Origin: JAPOXK01 sp965220315 | GTDB lineage: Bacteria > Chloroflexota > Dehalococcoidia > Bin125 | DNA length: 64,000 nt | Assembly: GCA_965220315.1 (NCBI GenBank) | Contig: CBDCPP010000001.1 | Coordinates: 1,302,001-1,366,000 of the forward strand | Direction: 5' to 3' | Part shown: piece after piece, positions 45,086 through 54,253 of the stretch | Layout of the letters: each line of letters opens with the position of its first letter | Position numbering within the stretch: the first letter of the stretch is position 1 | Notes under the pieces: generated by a model | The model's input: only the letters and a program-made list of their open reading frames with translations | Databases searched by the model: none | What the model was told of the DNA's origin: nothing | Program-made: the position numbers and the translations under genes

Positions 45086-45688
45086 TTAGGTGACCTCGAG
45101 TACCGTGATCTCGTTGAATTGCTGGTAATGCGAATCGGCGAGGCAGCTCACGATGTGCCGCCCAGGCGCAAGCGACACGGTCAGGCTCGCCGCTTCGCCC
45201 GACGGGTTCTCCGCCCGAGTCAGCTCCCCAATGAATTCCACCCCCGCCTGCGTCGGGTCGATGGTGAACTCCCGCAGCTTAAGGTCGAATACTTCGAGGT
45301 TGCTCCGCATCACCACGAACTGGTGTGGAAGCGCGTGGTTATTCTGAATGTTGAACGTCACCTCTCCGGACGGGACCGAATTCGGATCCAACGTGAGCGA
45401 GAAATCACTGTTCTGGGTCACGTTGACCACGCTGGACCCAGAGCCGATCGCGCCAGCCGGAGCCAGCTCGGGCGTGGACGGGATATCCGCCGGCTGGGGC
45501 GGCGAATCGCTCGGCGCCGACGATTGGGCGGCCGCCGATCCGCTCGCAGCAGGAGCGTCGTCGTCGTCGCCTCCGCCGCATCCGACGAGTGCAAGCCCCA
45601 CCGCCCCGACGCCCAACCCGCTCGATAGCGCCAACATCCGCCGACGCGATATCCGCTTCGCACTCGGCCTCCGGATTTTCTCAATCAT
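45086..45688 (-). CDS. Cupredoxin-like lipoprotein
   Basis: A 200-residue exported protein. The N-terminus has an arginine-rich SRRRML stretch followed by a hydrophobic core ending LALVGCGGG, so it may be Tat-translocated and is lipidated at the Cys. A low-complexity Asp/Ser/Pro linker leads to a beta domain of about 120 residues: NSVPSGEVTFNIQNNHALPHQFVVMRSN, then SLAPGRHIVSCLADSHYQQF. The His in PHQF, the Cys in VSCLADSH and its neighbouring His fit a type 1 copper site of sulfocyanin-like cupredoxins, although the fourth ligand is unclear. The likely role is electron transfer or copper handling outside the membrane. copA lies 4 kb away. Confidence 0.75.
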   Translation of the reverse strand: MIEKIRRPSAKRISRRRMLALSSGLGVGAVGLALVGCGGGDDDDAPAASGSAAAQSSAPSDSPPQPADIPSTPELAPAGAIGSGSSVVNVTQNSDFSLTLDPNSVPSGEVTFNIQNNHALPHQFVVMRSNLEVFDLKLREFTIDPTQAGVEFIGELTRAENPSGEAASLTVSLAPGRHIVSCLADSHYQQFNEITVLEVT

Positions 45689-45894
45689 TTCGCTCCTCCT
45701 GTCGCGGCGGCGAAACCCGTCGCGCTATCCGCTGATTCGAGCATGCTGCGCTCCGCATATCAAGATCTTCGGGCTGCGCACAGCGAAGCCTGCACCTCGA
45801 TTATCTCACGGATTCATCTGTCGGATCATGCCTGCTTCACCTCTCAAGCGGCGCAGTCTGCTCAACTCCTCCGCAAGCCACGTGAGCACCTATC

Positions 45895-46977
45895 ATGAAG
45901 ACGGCTGGAGTACCGGTGAGCGCCCGCGCGACCAACCTCGCAATTCTCACCCTGCTGCTACTGGAAACCGCCAGCGGCATCGGCGGCTTCGTAACAGGGC
46001 AACCTGCCGGCCGGTGGGTATTCTGGCTGCACAGCCTCGGCGGCTTCACCCTCGTCGTGTTGCTCGTGTGGAAGTGGCGCATCGTCGCGCGATCTTTCGC
46101 GCGCCGCGGCGCAGGTCTCTGGTCGCTCCTCCCAGCGCTCCTCACGCTCGTCTTCCTCGGCGCACTCACAACCGGCATCGCATGGTCGACAGTCGGGCTG
46201 CCCGTGGTGCCACTGCCCTTCTATGGGCGCGTAAGCGGTCTCACGCTGCACGTCATCCTGTCGCTCGCGCTGCTCCCACCCTTTCTGGTACACGCTGCGC
46301 TGCGCTGGCCGCGCACGCGCCCCTCGGACTTCGCCAGCCGCCGCACCGCGAAGCGCGGTGCGGCGGTCGTAGCAGCAGCTTTCGTAACCTGGCGCGGCAC
46401 TGAGACCGTCACGTCACTCGCTTCTCTCTCAGGTGCCGGTCGGCGCTTCACCGGCTCGCGCGAGGAGCACAGCTTCGCCGGCAATGATCACCCCGTCACC
46501 AACTGGCTGAGCGACACGCGCCAACGCATCGATACGGCCGATTGGCAGCTCCGCGTCGACGGCAAAGTCGCCGCGTCTCTCACCGTCACCTATGAGGAAT
46601 TCGTCGCCCTCGCCCTCGCCCGGCGCCAGGCCGTTCTCGACTGCACCGGAGGCTGGTACACCGAACAAGTCTGGTACGGCCTCCCCGTCGCCGAGCTCCT
46701 TCGCCGGACATCCCCCACGCCTGAAGCCCAGAGCATCGTTTTCCGATCCGTCACAGGCTTCCACCGCCGCTTCGCCCTTGACCATGCCGATCGCCTCCTG
46801 CTCGCAACCCACGTGACCACAATCGACGGTGAGATCGAGCCTCTCTCAAGCGCCCACGGCTACCCGCTACGCCTGATCGCACCGGGGCGTCGCGGCTACA
46901 ACTGGGTGAAGTGGGTCCAACGCATCGAGCTCAGCGGGCATCCGAGCTGGTGGCAATCCCCGCTTCCTCTGCAGTAG
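45895..46977 (+). CDS. Membrane-anchored sulfite-oxidase-fold molybdopterin protein
   Basis: A 360-residue protein. Residues 1-150 have about four hydrophobic segments (LAILTLLLLETASGIGGFV, LHSLGGFTLVVLLVW, LLPALLTLVFLGALTTGIA, LTLHVILSLALLPPF) resembling a cytochrome-b-like membrane domain; His residues in LHSLGG and LHVIL could bind haem. The C-terminal part is an oxidoreductase molybdopterin-binding domain: LRVDGKVAASLTVTYEEF, QAVLDCTGGWYTEQVWYGLPVAEL with the Mo-ligand Cys, and HGYPLRLIAPGRRGYNWVKWV. The domain faces outside the membrane judging from the order. It probably passes electrons across the membrane; the substrate is unknown. ATG 45895 is divergent from the cupredoxin gene by 205 bases. 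Confidence 0.82.
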   Translation: MKTAGVPVSARATNLAILTLLLLETASGIGGFVTGQPAGRWVFWLHSLGGFTLVVLLVWKWRIVARSFARRGAGLWSLLPALLTLVFLGALTTGIAWSTVGLPVVPLPFYGRVSGLTLHVILSLALLPPFLVHAALRWPRTRPSDFASRRTAKRGAAVVAAAFVTWRGTETVTSLASLSGAGRRFTGSREEHSFAGNDHPVTNWLSDTRQRIDTADWQLRVDGKVAASLTVTYEEFVALALARRQAVLDCTGGWYTEQVWYGLPVAELLRRTSPTPEAQSIVFRSVTGFHRRFALDHADRLLLATHVTTIDGEIEPLSSAHGYPLRLIAPGRRGYNWVKWVQRIELSGHPSWWQSPLPLQ

Positions 46978-47166
46978 CTACCACAGGCGCCCGCCAAACT
47001 GCCTCACCTCCTTGGTTCTGCAATCTTTACGGGACCACCCAGGCCGCGGTACTCCAGCCCACTGGCGGACCCGTTACAGACCTTTTTTACAGGTGTTCAG
47101 TTACGTCGAGAAGCCGAAGGAAACCACCGTGTTAACCTCCGGGACGGGACGCTCAGTACGGAGTAA

Positions 47167-49296
47167 GTGGTGGCGGATTCCGCACGAGCCCCTCGGACTG
47201 TTCGCGCGCGTGGGCCTGCAACACCGTGGCCGCGCAGCGGCTTACCGTATTTGCCGGGACTCGACGGCCTCCGCGCCCTTGCCGTCCTCGCCGTGCTTCT
47301 CTACCACGCCGACCTCGCCTGGATTCCCGCCGGATTCCTGGGCGTCGATATTTTCCTTGTCATAAGCGGCTTTCTCATTACATCCCTACTCCTCACCGAG
47401 CGACGGGAAACCGGGCGCGTCAAACTCAAACAGTTCTGGCTGCGCCGCGCGCGGAGACTCCTGCCCGCCCTGTTCGCCGTCCTGATCGTCACTTTCGCCT
47501 ACGTGGCGATCTTCCTCCCAGACGAACTTGCCCGCCTCCGGCAGGAAGTCTTGGCCGCGATCGGCTATGTGACCAACTGGCACCTGATCTTCAAGGACGA
47601 GTCCTACTTCGAAAGCTTCGGCCGACCACCCCTGCTCCGGCATCTCTGGTCGCTCGCCGTCGAAGAGCAGTTCTACCTCCTCTGGCCACTGATCTTCATC
47701 GGGGGCATATGGCTTCTCCGAGGCCGTGGCCTCTTTGTTGCCGCCGTGGCCGGCACCGCCGCCTCGACCGCTCTCATGTGGACCCTCTTCGAGCCCTTCA
47801 CGGACCCTTCCCGTGTCTATTTCGGCACCGACACACGCGCCGCCGCGCTGCTCGTCGGCGTCGCGCTCGCTTTCATATGGCAGCCTTGGCGCTACGCGGA
47901 TCACAACAGGCTCAGACGCAGCGCAATCCCCTCGGACCTGCTCGGGAGCGCCGCGCTGATCGGCCTCACGCTTTGGACCCTGCACCTCAGTGAATTCGGC
48001 TCCTTCTTGTACCAGGGCGGATTCCTCCTCGTCGCGCTGACGACGGCCATATTGATCGCGGCCACCGTGCATCCACATGGACGGATCGGCCAACTGCTCG
48101 CCCTCGCCCCCATGCGGTGGATGGGCACGCGTTCCTACGGCATTTACCTTTGGCACTGGCCCGTCTTCATGCTCACCCGTCCCGAGCTAGACATCCCCCT
48201 CGACGGCCTCCCTCTCCTCGCCGTGCGCTTCGCCGTGACGATCGCATTGGCCGAACTCTCCTACCGGCTCGTGGAGCAGCCGGTGCGGCGCGGGGCTCTC
48301 GGGCGCGCTTGGCTCGGCCTGCGCGATCGCTGGCCTGTGCCTGCACCGCGCATCACCTTTACAGGTCCTGCAATCGCCGCGGCGGCCCTTGCCATCGCTG
48401 CGCTCGCGCTCTTCCCCATCGCCGGGAATGATCCTGCATCGGACGGCACCACCTTCACCGCCACAGCCACGCAGGCCCTCACCTTCGCAAGCAGTGAAGG
48501 TCCACTGGATTACCCCGCCGCACTCCCCGGCAATAGCCTCCTGGTTGTCTCGGGCGCTGCGAGCGCTTGGACATCAATGCCCAGCGCTCCCGGCGATCTC
48601 AGCGCAAGCACCGTCTCCGTCTCAGCCGCGAGCGGAGAGGAACTCGTCCTCCGTATTTCGTCAGCCAGCGCCCCCTTCGGACCGCTGCAAAACAGCAACA
48701 CCCAAGTTCCGGGCTGGCTTCTCCTGGCCGCCCCCTCACCAACCGTGACCGAGCCAAGCGTCACCACGCTTATTACCACAGCGGCAACGCCTTCTGAGCC
48801 AGAGCCAGATTCGGCAACCCTGCCACCAGGCGGACCGATCTCCGTCCTCGCCATCGGCGACTCGGTCATGTTGGGAGCAGCGCAGGCGCTCTACGACGAG
48901 ATCAGTCAACTTTGGGTGGACGCCGCCGTCAGCCGCCATTTCAAGACGAGCGCGGAGATCCTGCGCGAGCACAAGGCTCAGGGACCGCTTCCCGATACGG
49001 TGATCATCCATCTCGGCGCTAACAGCCCCTTCAGCCACGCACAGTTCGACGAGCTGATGCACGTCTTGCAAGACGTGCCCCGAGTCCTCTTCGTCAACAT
49101 ACGGCTTCCGCACCGCATTGAAGCGAACGTCAACAGCGTCATCCTCTCCGGTGTACAGCGTTGGGATAGGGCATTCCTCATCGACTGGCACGGCGCCAGC
49201 GATGAACGCCCCGAATACTTTGGCGGCGACGGCGTGCACATGAGCGTCAACGGAGCCACGGCTTACGCAGCCCTGATCGCCAGTCACCTCTTCTAA
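47167..49296 (+). CDS. OafA/YrhL-like acyltransferase with SGNH domain
   Basis: A 709-residue membrane enzyme. An acyltransferase-3 domain with about ten membrane spans begins YLPGLDGLRALAVLAVLLYHA, with the catalytic-type His in LLYHAD, and GVDIFLVISGFLITSLLL. After a Ser/Thr/Pro-rich linker (about residues 420-550) the C-terminus is an SGNH hydrolase domain: VLAIGDSVMLGAAQALYDEI, the HLGANSPF block, and GGDGVHMSVNGATAYAALI with Asp and His. Such proteins acylate extracytoplasmic polysaccharides, peptidoglycan or lipid-linked sugars. GTG 47167 was chosen; the next GTG at 47170 is equally possible. It stands alone on the plus strand. Confidence 0.9.
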   Translation: MVADSARAPRTVRARGPATPWPRSGLPYLPGLDGLRALAVLAVLLYHADLAWIPAGFLGVDIFLVISGFLITSLLLTERRETGRVKLKQFWLRRARRLLPALFAVLIVTFAYVAIFLPDELARLRQEVLAAIGYVTNWHLIFKDESYFESFGRPPLLRHLWSLAVEEQFYLLWPLIFIGGIWLLRGRGLFVAAVAGTAASTALMWTLFEPFTDPSRVYFGTDTRAAALLVGVALAFIWQPWRYADHNRLRRSAIPSDLLGSAALIGLTLWTLHLSEFGSFLYQGGFLLVALTTAILIAATVHPHGRIGQLLALAPMRWMGTRSYGIYLWHWPVFMLTRPELDIPLDGLPLLAVRFAVTIALAELSYRLVEQPVRRGALGRAWLGLRDRWPVPAPRITFTGPAIAAAALAIAALALFPIAGNDPASDGTTFTATATQALTFASSEGPLDYPAALPGNSLLVVSGAASAWTSMPSAPGDLSASTVSVSAASGEELVLRISSASAPFGPLQNSNTQVPGWLLLAAPSPTVTEPSVTTLITTAATPSEPEPDSATLPPGGPISVLAIGDSVMLGAAQALYDEISQLWVDAAVSRHFKTSAEILREHKAQGPLPDTVIIHLGANSPFSHAQFDELMHVLQDVPRVLFVNIRLPHRIEANVNSVILSGVQRWDRAFLIDWHGASDERPEYFGGDGVHMSVNGATAYAALIASHLF

Positions 49297-49384
49297 GGCC
49301 TTTCCCTTGTCCTCTGCTCTGCGCGCGGCGGGGTCTACAATGCCGCTCGCGGGCGCATCCCGCGCACAGCGAGGAAGCACAGCC

Positions 49385-49735
49385 ATGGATGAGCTACGAA
49401 TCGTCGTATCGTGCACGATCGCACCGGGCAAAACGGACGAATTCAAAGCCACGGCGAAACAGTTGCTGGCCGCTGTCCGAGAGAAAGACACCGGCACCTC
49501 GCGCTACGACTGGTTCCTCAGCCCGGACGGCGGGCGCGCCAAAATCCAGGAGACATACGCCAGCTCCGAGGCTCTCATGGCTCACATGAGCAATATGGGG
49601 GTATTGCTCGAGCGCCTTGTCTCGCTGTGCCCAGACGTGACGATCGACGTCTTGGGCGACCCTTCCCCGCAAGTGCGGGAGGCGATCGCCCCCTTTAATC
49701 CCACGATCTACAGCGACGCATTCCAGTCGCTGTAG
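49385..49735 (+). CDS. Antibiotic biosynthesis monooxygenase (ABM)-fold protein
   Basis: A 116-residue dimeric alpha-beta barrel-like protein: LRIVVSCTIAPGKTDEFKA, then SRYDWFLSPDG, KIQETYASSEALMAHM. This pattern matches the ABM family, small proteins that include quinone and haem-degrading monooxygenases. The exact role cannot be read. ATG 49385 has GAGGAAG upstream. It is 41 bases from the LLM oxidoreductase gene on the same strand and is likely co-transcribed with it. Confidence 0.72.
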   Translation: MDELRIVVSCTIAPGKTDEFKATAKQLLAAVREKDTGTSRYDWFLSPDGGRAKIQETYASSEALMAHMSNMGVLLERLVSLCPDVTIDVLGDPSPQVREAIAPFNPTIYSDAFQSL

Positions 49736-49776
49736 CGCAGCCGCGCCCAGCGCTCCACTCAATACGGAGGAAACCA

Positions 49777-50658
49777 ATGACCCACATCGGCATCATGATG
49801 TTCGCCACCGACGAGGCGATCCAGCCCCTAGACCTCGCCAGAGCCGTCGAGGAGCGCGGCTTCGAGTCACTTTTCTTTCCAGAGCACACGCACATCCCCA
49901 GCAGCCGCGAGACGCCTTTCCCCGGCGGCGGGGACCTGCCTCGCGAATACTCCCACCTGCACGACCCTTTCATCGCCCTCACCGCCGCGGCCGCCGTGAC
50001 CTCCCGGATCAAGCTCGCGACCGGGGTCTGCTTGGTCGCACAGCGCGACCCGATCGCGACCGCCAAAGCGGTCGCCTCTCTCGACCAGATCTCCGGCGGG
50101 CGCTTCATCTTCGGTATCGGCGCCGGCTGGAACGCCGAGGAGCTCGCGAACCACGGAGTCGCGTTCCAGGACCGCTGGCTCGTCGTGCGCGAGCACGTCC
50201 AAGCCATGCGGGCGCTCTGGACACAGGACGGGGCAGAGTATCACGGCCGCTTCGTGGACTTTGATCCGGTCTGGTCGTGGCCGAAGCCGGTCCAGCCGGG
50301 CGGACCGCCCATCCTCCTCGGCTCCAACGCGACCAAGTGGGCCTACGCCCGCATCGCCGAGTACTGCGACGGCTGGATGCCGCTTCCGGGGCGCAGCGAT
50401 CTCACCCGCGCCATACCGGAACTCGGGAAGATCGCTGCGAACTTCGGGCGATCGATGGACTCCATCTCCCTCACCGCGTTCAACCCTTGGCCCAAGGTGG
50501 ATCCTGCCGAGCGCGAGCAGCACGCGCGTGACCTCGTCGATCTCGGCTTCCAACGGCTGGTCCTCGGCGTCCCGCCCGCTCCCGCCGCGACCGTGCTGCC
50601 CCTCTTGGACGAATACGCCGAGCTCGGCGCCAAGCTCGGCGCCGAAACCGCGCGGTAG
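49777..50658 (+). CDS. LLM-class F420-dependent oxidoreductase
   Basis: A 293-residue luciferase-like TIM barrel. Signatures include THIGIMMFATDEAI, ESLFFPEHTHIP, LATGVCLVAQRDPIATAKAVASLDQISGGRFIFGIGAGWNAEE in outline (the LDQISGGR and GIGAGWN blocks), and GGPPILLGSNATKWAYARIAEYCDGWMP. The family and the TLVA-like insertion pattern suggest cofactor F420 rather than FMN, although this cannot be proved. ATG 49777 has GGAGG upstream. It follows the ABM-fold gene; the next gene is on the other strand. The substrate is unknown. Confidence 0.85.
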   Translation: MTHIGIMMFATDEAIQPLDLARAVEERGFESLFFPEHTHIPSSRETPFPGGGDLPREYSHLHDPFIALTAAAAVTSRIKLATGVCLVAQRDPIATAKAVASLDQISGGRFIFGIGAGWNAEELANHGVAFQDRWLVVREHVQAMRALWTQDGAEYHGRFVDFDPVWSWPKPVQPGGPPILLGSNATKWAYARIAEYCDGWMPLPGRSDLTRAIPELGKIAANFGRSMDSISLTAFNPWPKVDPAEREQHARDLVDLGFQRLVLGVPPAPAATVLPLLDEYAELGAKLGAETAR

Positions 50659-50671
50659 GCGGACACAGTGC

Positions 50672-51040
50672 CTAGCGCCCTTCGGTCAGCAAGAGTTCGT
50701 TACCATCCGGATCTCGGAACGTCGCGAACGTACCCCAGGGCATGGAGTCCGGCCCTTGCGTGAAGACGCCGCCGCGCGCGCTTAGCGTTCGGTGCTCCGC
50801 CACAACGTCCTCGCAGCCGAACACGATCGAGGGCTTGCGCTCCGCCCAGTCCTTCATACGCAAGCGCGGATACAACACCACCCGGCTCTCCTCACCGGGC
50901 AGCGCCATCTCGACCCAATACGCATCGGTCCCCATCGCTTCGCGGCGGCGCACTTCGAATCCCAGCTGCTCCGTGTAGAACCGCTCGACTATCTCCTGAT
51001 CGGCCGCATAGATCGAGACGGTCTTGACGTTTCCGATCAC
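50672..51040 (-). CDS. VOC (glyoxalase/bleomycin resistance) family protein
   Basis: A 122-residue vicinal-oxygen-chelate protein. The two beta-alpha-beta modules are VKTVSIYAADQEIVERFYTEQLGF and PSIVFGCEDVVAEHRTLSARG, ending FATFRDPDGNELLLTE, where the Glu is a probable metal ligand. The first metal position (usually His) is not obvious, so catalysis is uncertain. It is convergent with the LLM gene and divergent from the DinB gene. Confidence 0.82.
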   Translation of the reverse strand: MIGNVKTVSIYAADQEIVERFYTEQLGFEVRRREAMGTDAYWVEMALPGEESRVVLYPRLRMKDWAERKPSIVFGCEDVVAEHRTLSARGGVFTQGPDSMPWGTFATFRDPDGNELLLTEGR

Positions 51041-51132
51041 CGCCCACCTCGCTCTCCCATTGATCCCTCATTAATCCCACGAACACACCTCTCAAGGCTG
51101 CTAGCTTAGGGACCGCTCAAAGGAGGCAGCTC

Positions 51133-51669
51133 ATGCTCAGCAGCATCGAAGACTTCCTGCGCTACTTCAGCTCCATCAACAAACGCACCATGCGCGATGT
51201 CGCCGCCCTTCCGCTCGAGGCCAACGGTTGGCGGCCTTCCGCAGGGGAAGGCGAAAACTCGTGGAGCGTGAATGAGATCGTGGCCCACGTCGCGGCATCG
51301 CGAGGGTTCTTCGCCAGCGCCTACCACGCGGAAGGCTGGATTTTCCCCGAATTTCCCGACGTCAGTTCCCATGACCAGTGGGTCCCCGCACTCCAACGCA
51401 GCGAGGAAGCGCTGCGCGAGGCCCTGCAGGACACCCCTGCCGACTGGCTGCAACGGCGCGTGCCGCTGGTCGACTCGGACAGCACCGTACGCGGCTGGCG
51501 CATACTGATGATGATGAGCGAGCACGACATCCACCATCGCAGCCAGATCGACACCTACGCCGGCCTCAACAGCTGGGACCCGCCCCAGATCTACGGACGC
51601 CGCTACGAACAGATCGAGCAGCTGCAGGACGCGCAGCGGGCGCAGTATCGCGGCGCCGCGCAACGCTAG
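51133..51669 (+). CDS. DinB family protein (first of two)
   Basis: A 178-residue four-helix-bundle protein. A His in NEIVAHVAAS and the pair in MSEHDIHHRSQID form the usual metal-binding His triad of the DinB/YfiT-like family. The family includes thiol-dependent transferases and DNA-damage-induced proteins of unknown function. ATG 51133 has AGGAGGCAG upstream. It lies 24 bases before a second DinB-family gene in the same direction, so the two are probably co-transcribed. Confidence 0.82.
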   Translation: MLSSIEDFLRYFSSINKRTMRDVAALPLEANGWRPSAGEGENSWSVNEIVAHVAASRGFFASAYHAEGWIFPEFPDVSSHDQWVPALQRSEEALREALQDTPADWLQRRVPLVDSDSTVRGWRILMMMSEHDIHHRSQIDTYAGLNSWDPPQIYGRRYEQIEQLQDAQRAQYRGAAQR

Positions 51670-51692
51670 GAGAGGGCTAGAAGAAGGCGCAC

Positions 51693-52214
51693 ATGCCGAC
51701 CGCAGAACGAGCCGCCGCCGAGCACGCGATCGCGATCCTTGAAGCCACTCCCAGCATCCTGCAGGCCATGCTGGGCACCCTCCCGCCCGAGCTCGCGCAA
51801 GTCCCCGGCGACGGCGACGGCTGGGCCGCCGTCGATGTGCTGAGCCATCTCGTCTCCGCCGAGGAGCCCGCCCTGCGCTCGCGCATCCAAACGATCCTCG
51901 ACGTCGACGATGCCGAGATCACCAATGTCGATGGACCCGCAGTGCTCGATGAGCTGCGCAGCCGCGGGCTGAGCCTCTCCCAATTGCTCGCGACCCACGC
52001 GGACGAGCGCGCGCGCACGCTCACCGTCCTCCGCAACCTCCGCGACGAACAGCTCGAGCGGACGGGCCGGCACAGCGCCTTGGGCGCCCTCAGCATGCTC
52101 AACGTGCTCTGCCACTTCGCTTTCCACGACCTTCAGCACACGGCGCAGATCGCGACCGCCATCGGCCGCTCCACCTACACCGGCCGCGGCAAGCTGGCCG
52201 CTGTCGGCGACTAG
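51693..52214 (+). CDS. DinB family protein (second of two)
   Basis: A 173-residue four-helix bundle. It has WAAVDVLSHLVSAEEPA for the first metal ligand and CHFAFHDLQHTAQI for the other two His residues. The sequence differs clearly from the upstream DinB protein, so this is not a recent duplication. ATG 51693 follows GGAGAGGGCTAGAAGAAGG. It ends 165 bases before the tRNA-Gly gene of the opposite strand. Function is unknown. Confidence 0.8.
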   Translation: MPTAERAAAEHAIAILEATPSILQAMLGTLPPELAQVPGDGDGWAAVDVLSHLVSAEEPALRSRIQTILDVDDAEITNVDGPAVLDELRSRGLSLSQLLATHADERARTLTVLRNLRDEQLERTGRHSALGALSMLNVLCHFAFHDLQHTAQIATAIGRSTYTGRGKLAAVGD

Positions 52215-52378
52215 CGTCTCGCGCCGCGCGGCCTGTTCTGGAATCGCGCCAATTGCGAGGGCGGGGCGCAAGCCGCCACAGATCTACAGAATCGACTCAG
52301 TGAGAATCGAGGGGTCGCAGGGAGGAGGAGAGCGATACCACAGCATCGCCGGACAGTGCATGCAAAAGAGACAAAAAA

Positions 52379-52453
52379 TGGAGCGGGGGACGGGATTCGA
52401 ACCCGCGGCCACCTGCTTGGAAGGCAGGAGCTCTACCCCTGAGCTACCCCCGC
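52379..52453 (-). tRNA. tRNA-Gly(TCC) with encoded CCA
   Basis: The minus strand folds as a cloverleaf: acceptor GCGGGGG/CCCCCGC, D arm GCTC..GAGC, anticodon arm CCTGC-CTTCCAA-GCAGG with anticodon TCC, T arm GCGGG-TTCGAAT-CCCGT, discriminator T and CCA. TTTTTT follows at once and may end transcription. It is 10 bases after the fumarylacetoacetate hydrolase gene, read in the same direction. Confidence 0.95.
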
Positions 52454-52463
52454 AATAAGACGG

Positions 52464-53297
52464 CTACTCTTCGGCGACGCAGGGATTCACAAGCTCCCCG
52501 AGTCCCTCAATGCTCGTCCGCACCACCTGTCCCGGCTTCAGGAAGACCGGCGGCTTGCGCCCCGCCCCTACCCCGCTCGGCGTCCCCGTCGCGATCACAT
52601 CCCCGGGATCGAGCGTGAAGATCTGGCTGAGATAGCAGACCAGCTCCACGATCCCGAATAGCAGGTCGGACGTGTTGCCCTGCTGCACCACTTCCCCATC
52701 CACCTCGCACTGCACCGCCAGCTCGCCCGGGTAGAGCACCTCACCGTGCGTCACGAGCGCCGGCCCCAGCGGCGTCGACCGCTCGAACGTCTTCCCCGAC
52801 AGGAACTGCCCCGTCCGAACCTGCCAATCCCGCACCGACACGTCGTTAATGATCGAGTAGCCCGCCACGACGCGCGTCACCTCGTGGGGCTGGACATGCC
52901 GCGCCCGTTGCCCGATCACGATCGCCAGCTCGACTTCCCAGTCCACTTTGTCCGACACCCGCGGCAGCACGATGGGGTCTCGCGGTCCGGTCAGCGCCCG
53001 GGCGTACTTCGCGAAGAGGATCGGATGCTTGGGCGGCTCATTGCCCATCTCCTGGATGTGGCTGACGTAGTTCAGCCCCACTCCAATGATCTTGGGTGGG
53101 AAAAGGACCGGCTGCGCCAAGTCGGCCGTCGCCAGCTCGTGCGCCGGACCCCGCCATTCCGCCGCCACCCGCTCCCAATCTGGATGGTGCCACAGCAACG
53201 TCCCCACATCTTCGAACGGGAGCTCGACGATCTCCCCGTCCTCGACCCGGCCCGCTCGCGTCGTCCCATCCTCGCGTCGCAACGTCACCAGTCGCAT
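52464..53297 (-). CDS. Fumarylacetoacetate hydrolase (FAH) family protein
   Basis: A 277-residue enzyme of the FAH superfamily, which hydrolyses C-C bonds or decarboxylates and tautomerises diketo acids. The short N-terminal region (MRLVTLRREDGTTRAGRVE) is followed by the catalytic domain with IIGVGLNYVSHIQEMG, DWEVELAIVIGQRAR (ExE metal ligands), YSIINDVSVRDWQ and DPGDVIATGTPSGVGAG. All expected motifs are intact. The exact substrate is unknown; a catabolic role for aromatic or sugar acids is typical. It is divergent from the alpha/beta hydrolase gene. Confidence 0.9.
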   Translation of the reverse strand: MRLVTLRREDGTTRAGRVEDGEIVELPFEDVGTLLWHHPDWERVAAEWRGPAHELATADLAQPVLFPPKIIGVGLNYVSHIQEMGNEPPKHPILFAKYARALTGPRDPIVLPRVSDKVDWEVELAIVIGQRARHVQPHEVTRVVAGYSIINDVSVRDWQVRTGQFLSGKTFERSTPLGPALVTHGEVLYPGELAVQCEVDGEVVQQGNTSDLLFGIVELVCYLSQIFTLDPGDVIATGTPSGVGAGRKPPVFLKPGQVVRTSIEGLGELVNPCVAEE

Positions 53298-53462
53298 GGC
53301 CGCCTCTTCCGCAATAGTTCCTTGCAGCAGCTTTCGATGCTACGCGACACGCCCCGTCTGCGACCAGCCGCTGGGGCGCGCACTAACCGCACCAGCCTGT
53401 AAAATCGCACGGTGGCGCCCCATACGATAAGGAACATGCTGGCCTCACGGAGGATCAACAGC

Positions 53463-54245
53463 GTGAGCGAACACACAGGACAAAACGGCCGTCTCGTCGT
53501 TGGAGATCTGGCGTTGGAGGCGCTGCGCCTCGGCGACGGCCGTCCCCTTCTCATCCTGCACGGCGGCGGCGGCGTGGAGCGCACGCCTTACCTCGACACC
53601 CTCGCCCAGGACTTCGAGGTCATCGCCCCCTCCCATCCCGGCTTCGGACACTCCCCTGCCCCGGACGAGATCGATACGATCGACGACCTCGCTTACCTCT
53701 ACCTGGACTTTCTCCGTGATCTCGCGCGACCGGATACCGTCCTCATGGGTTATTCCATGGGCGGCTGGATCGCCGCTGAGATCGCTGTCCGCGACACCCG
53801 CGACTTCTCTCACCTCATCTTGGTCGACCCGGTGGGTATCAAGGTCGGCGACCGCTGGACCCGCGACATCCCCGACATCTTCGCCATGCCGTGGGACGAG
53901 GTCACACGCCGCCTCTACCACGATCCCGAGCCGTGGCTCCTGAAACTGGATGAGCTGTCGGACGAGCAGCTCGCCACCGTCGCCCGCAACCGCGAAGCCC
54001 TGGCGCTCTACACCTGGGAACCCTACATGCACAATCCCAAGCTCAAGCAGCGCCTCCACCGAGTCGATGTCCCCACGCTGCTACTCTGGGGCGAGAGCGA
54101 TGGGCTCGTCGGGCGCAAATACATGGAAGCCTTCGCCGCTGCCATCCCCGGCGCCCGTTTGGAAACCATCCCGGAGGCCGGGCACCGCCCTTACCTTGAG
54201 CAACCCGATCGCTTCGTCAACCTCGTGCACGGCTTCGCCGGATAG
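53463..54245 (+). CDS. Alpha/beta hydrolase
   Basis: A 260-residue alpha/beta-hydrolase-fold enzyme. The oxyanion loop is PLLILHGGGGVERTPYL, the nucleophile elbow is GYSMGG, the acid is probably the Asp in LLLWGESDGLVG, and the catalytic His is in EAGHRPYLEQP. The cap between strands is helical. GTG 53463 was chosen because CGGAGG precedes it by nine bases; an upstream GTG at 53412 has no such site. It lies eight bases before an LLM flavin enzyme and begins a run of four closely spaced genes. Confidence 0.88.
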   Translation: MSEHTGQNGRLVVGDLALEALRLGDGRPLLILHGGGGVERTPYLDTLAQDFEVIAPSHPGFGHSPAPDEIDTIDDLAYLYLDFLRDLARPDTVLMGYSMGGWIAAEIAVRDTRDFSHLILVDPVGIKVGDRWTRDIPDIFAMPWDEVTRRLYHDPEPWLLKLDELSDEQLATVARNREALALYTWEPYMHNPKLKQRLHRVDVPTLLLWGESDGLVGRKYMEAFAAAIPGARLETIPEAGHRPYLEQPDRFVNLVHGFAG

Positions 54246-54253
54246 GGGATCAC

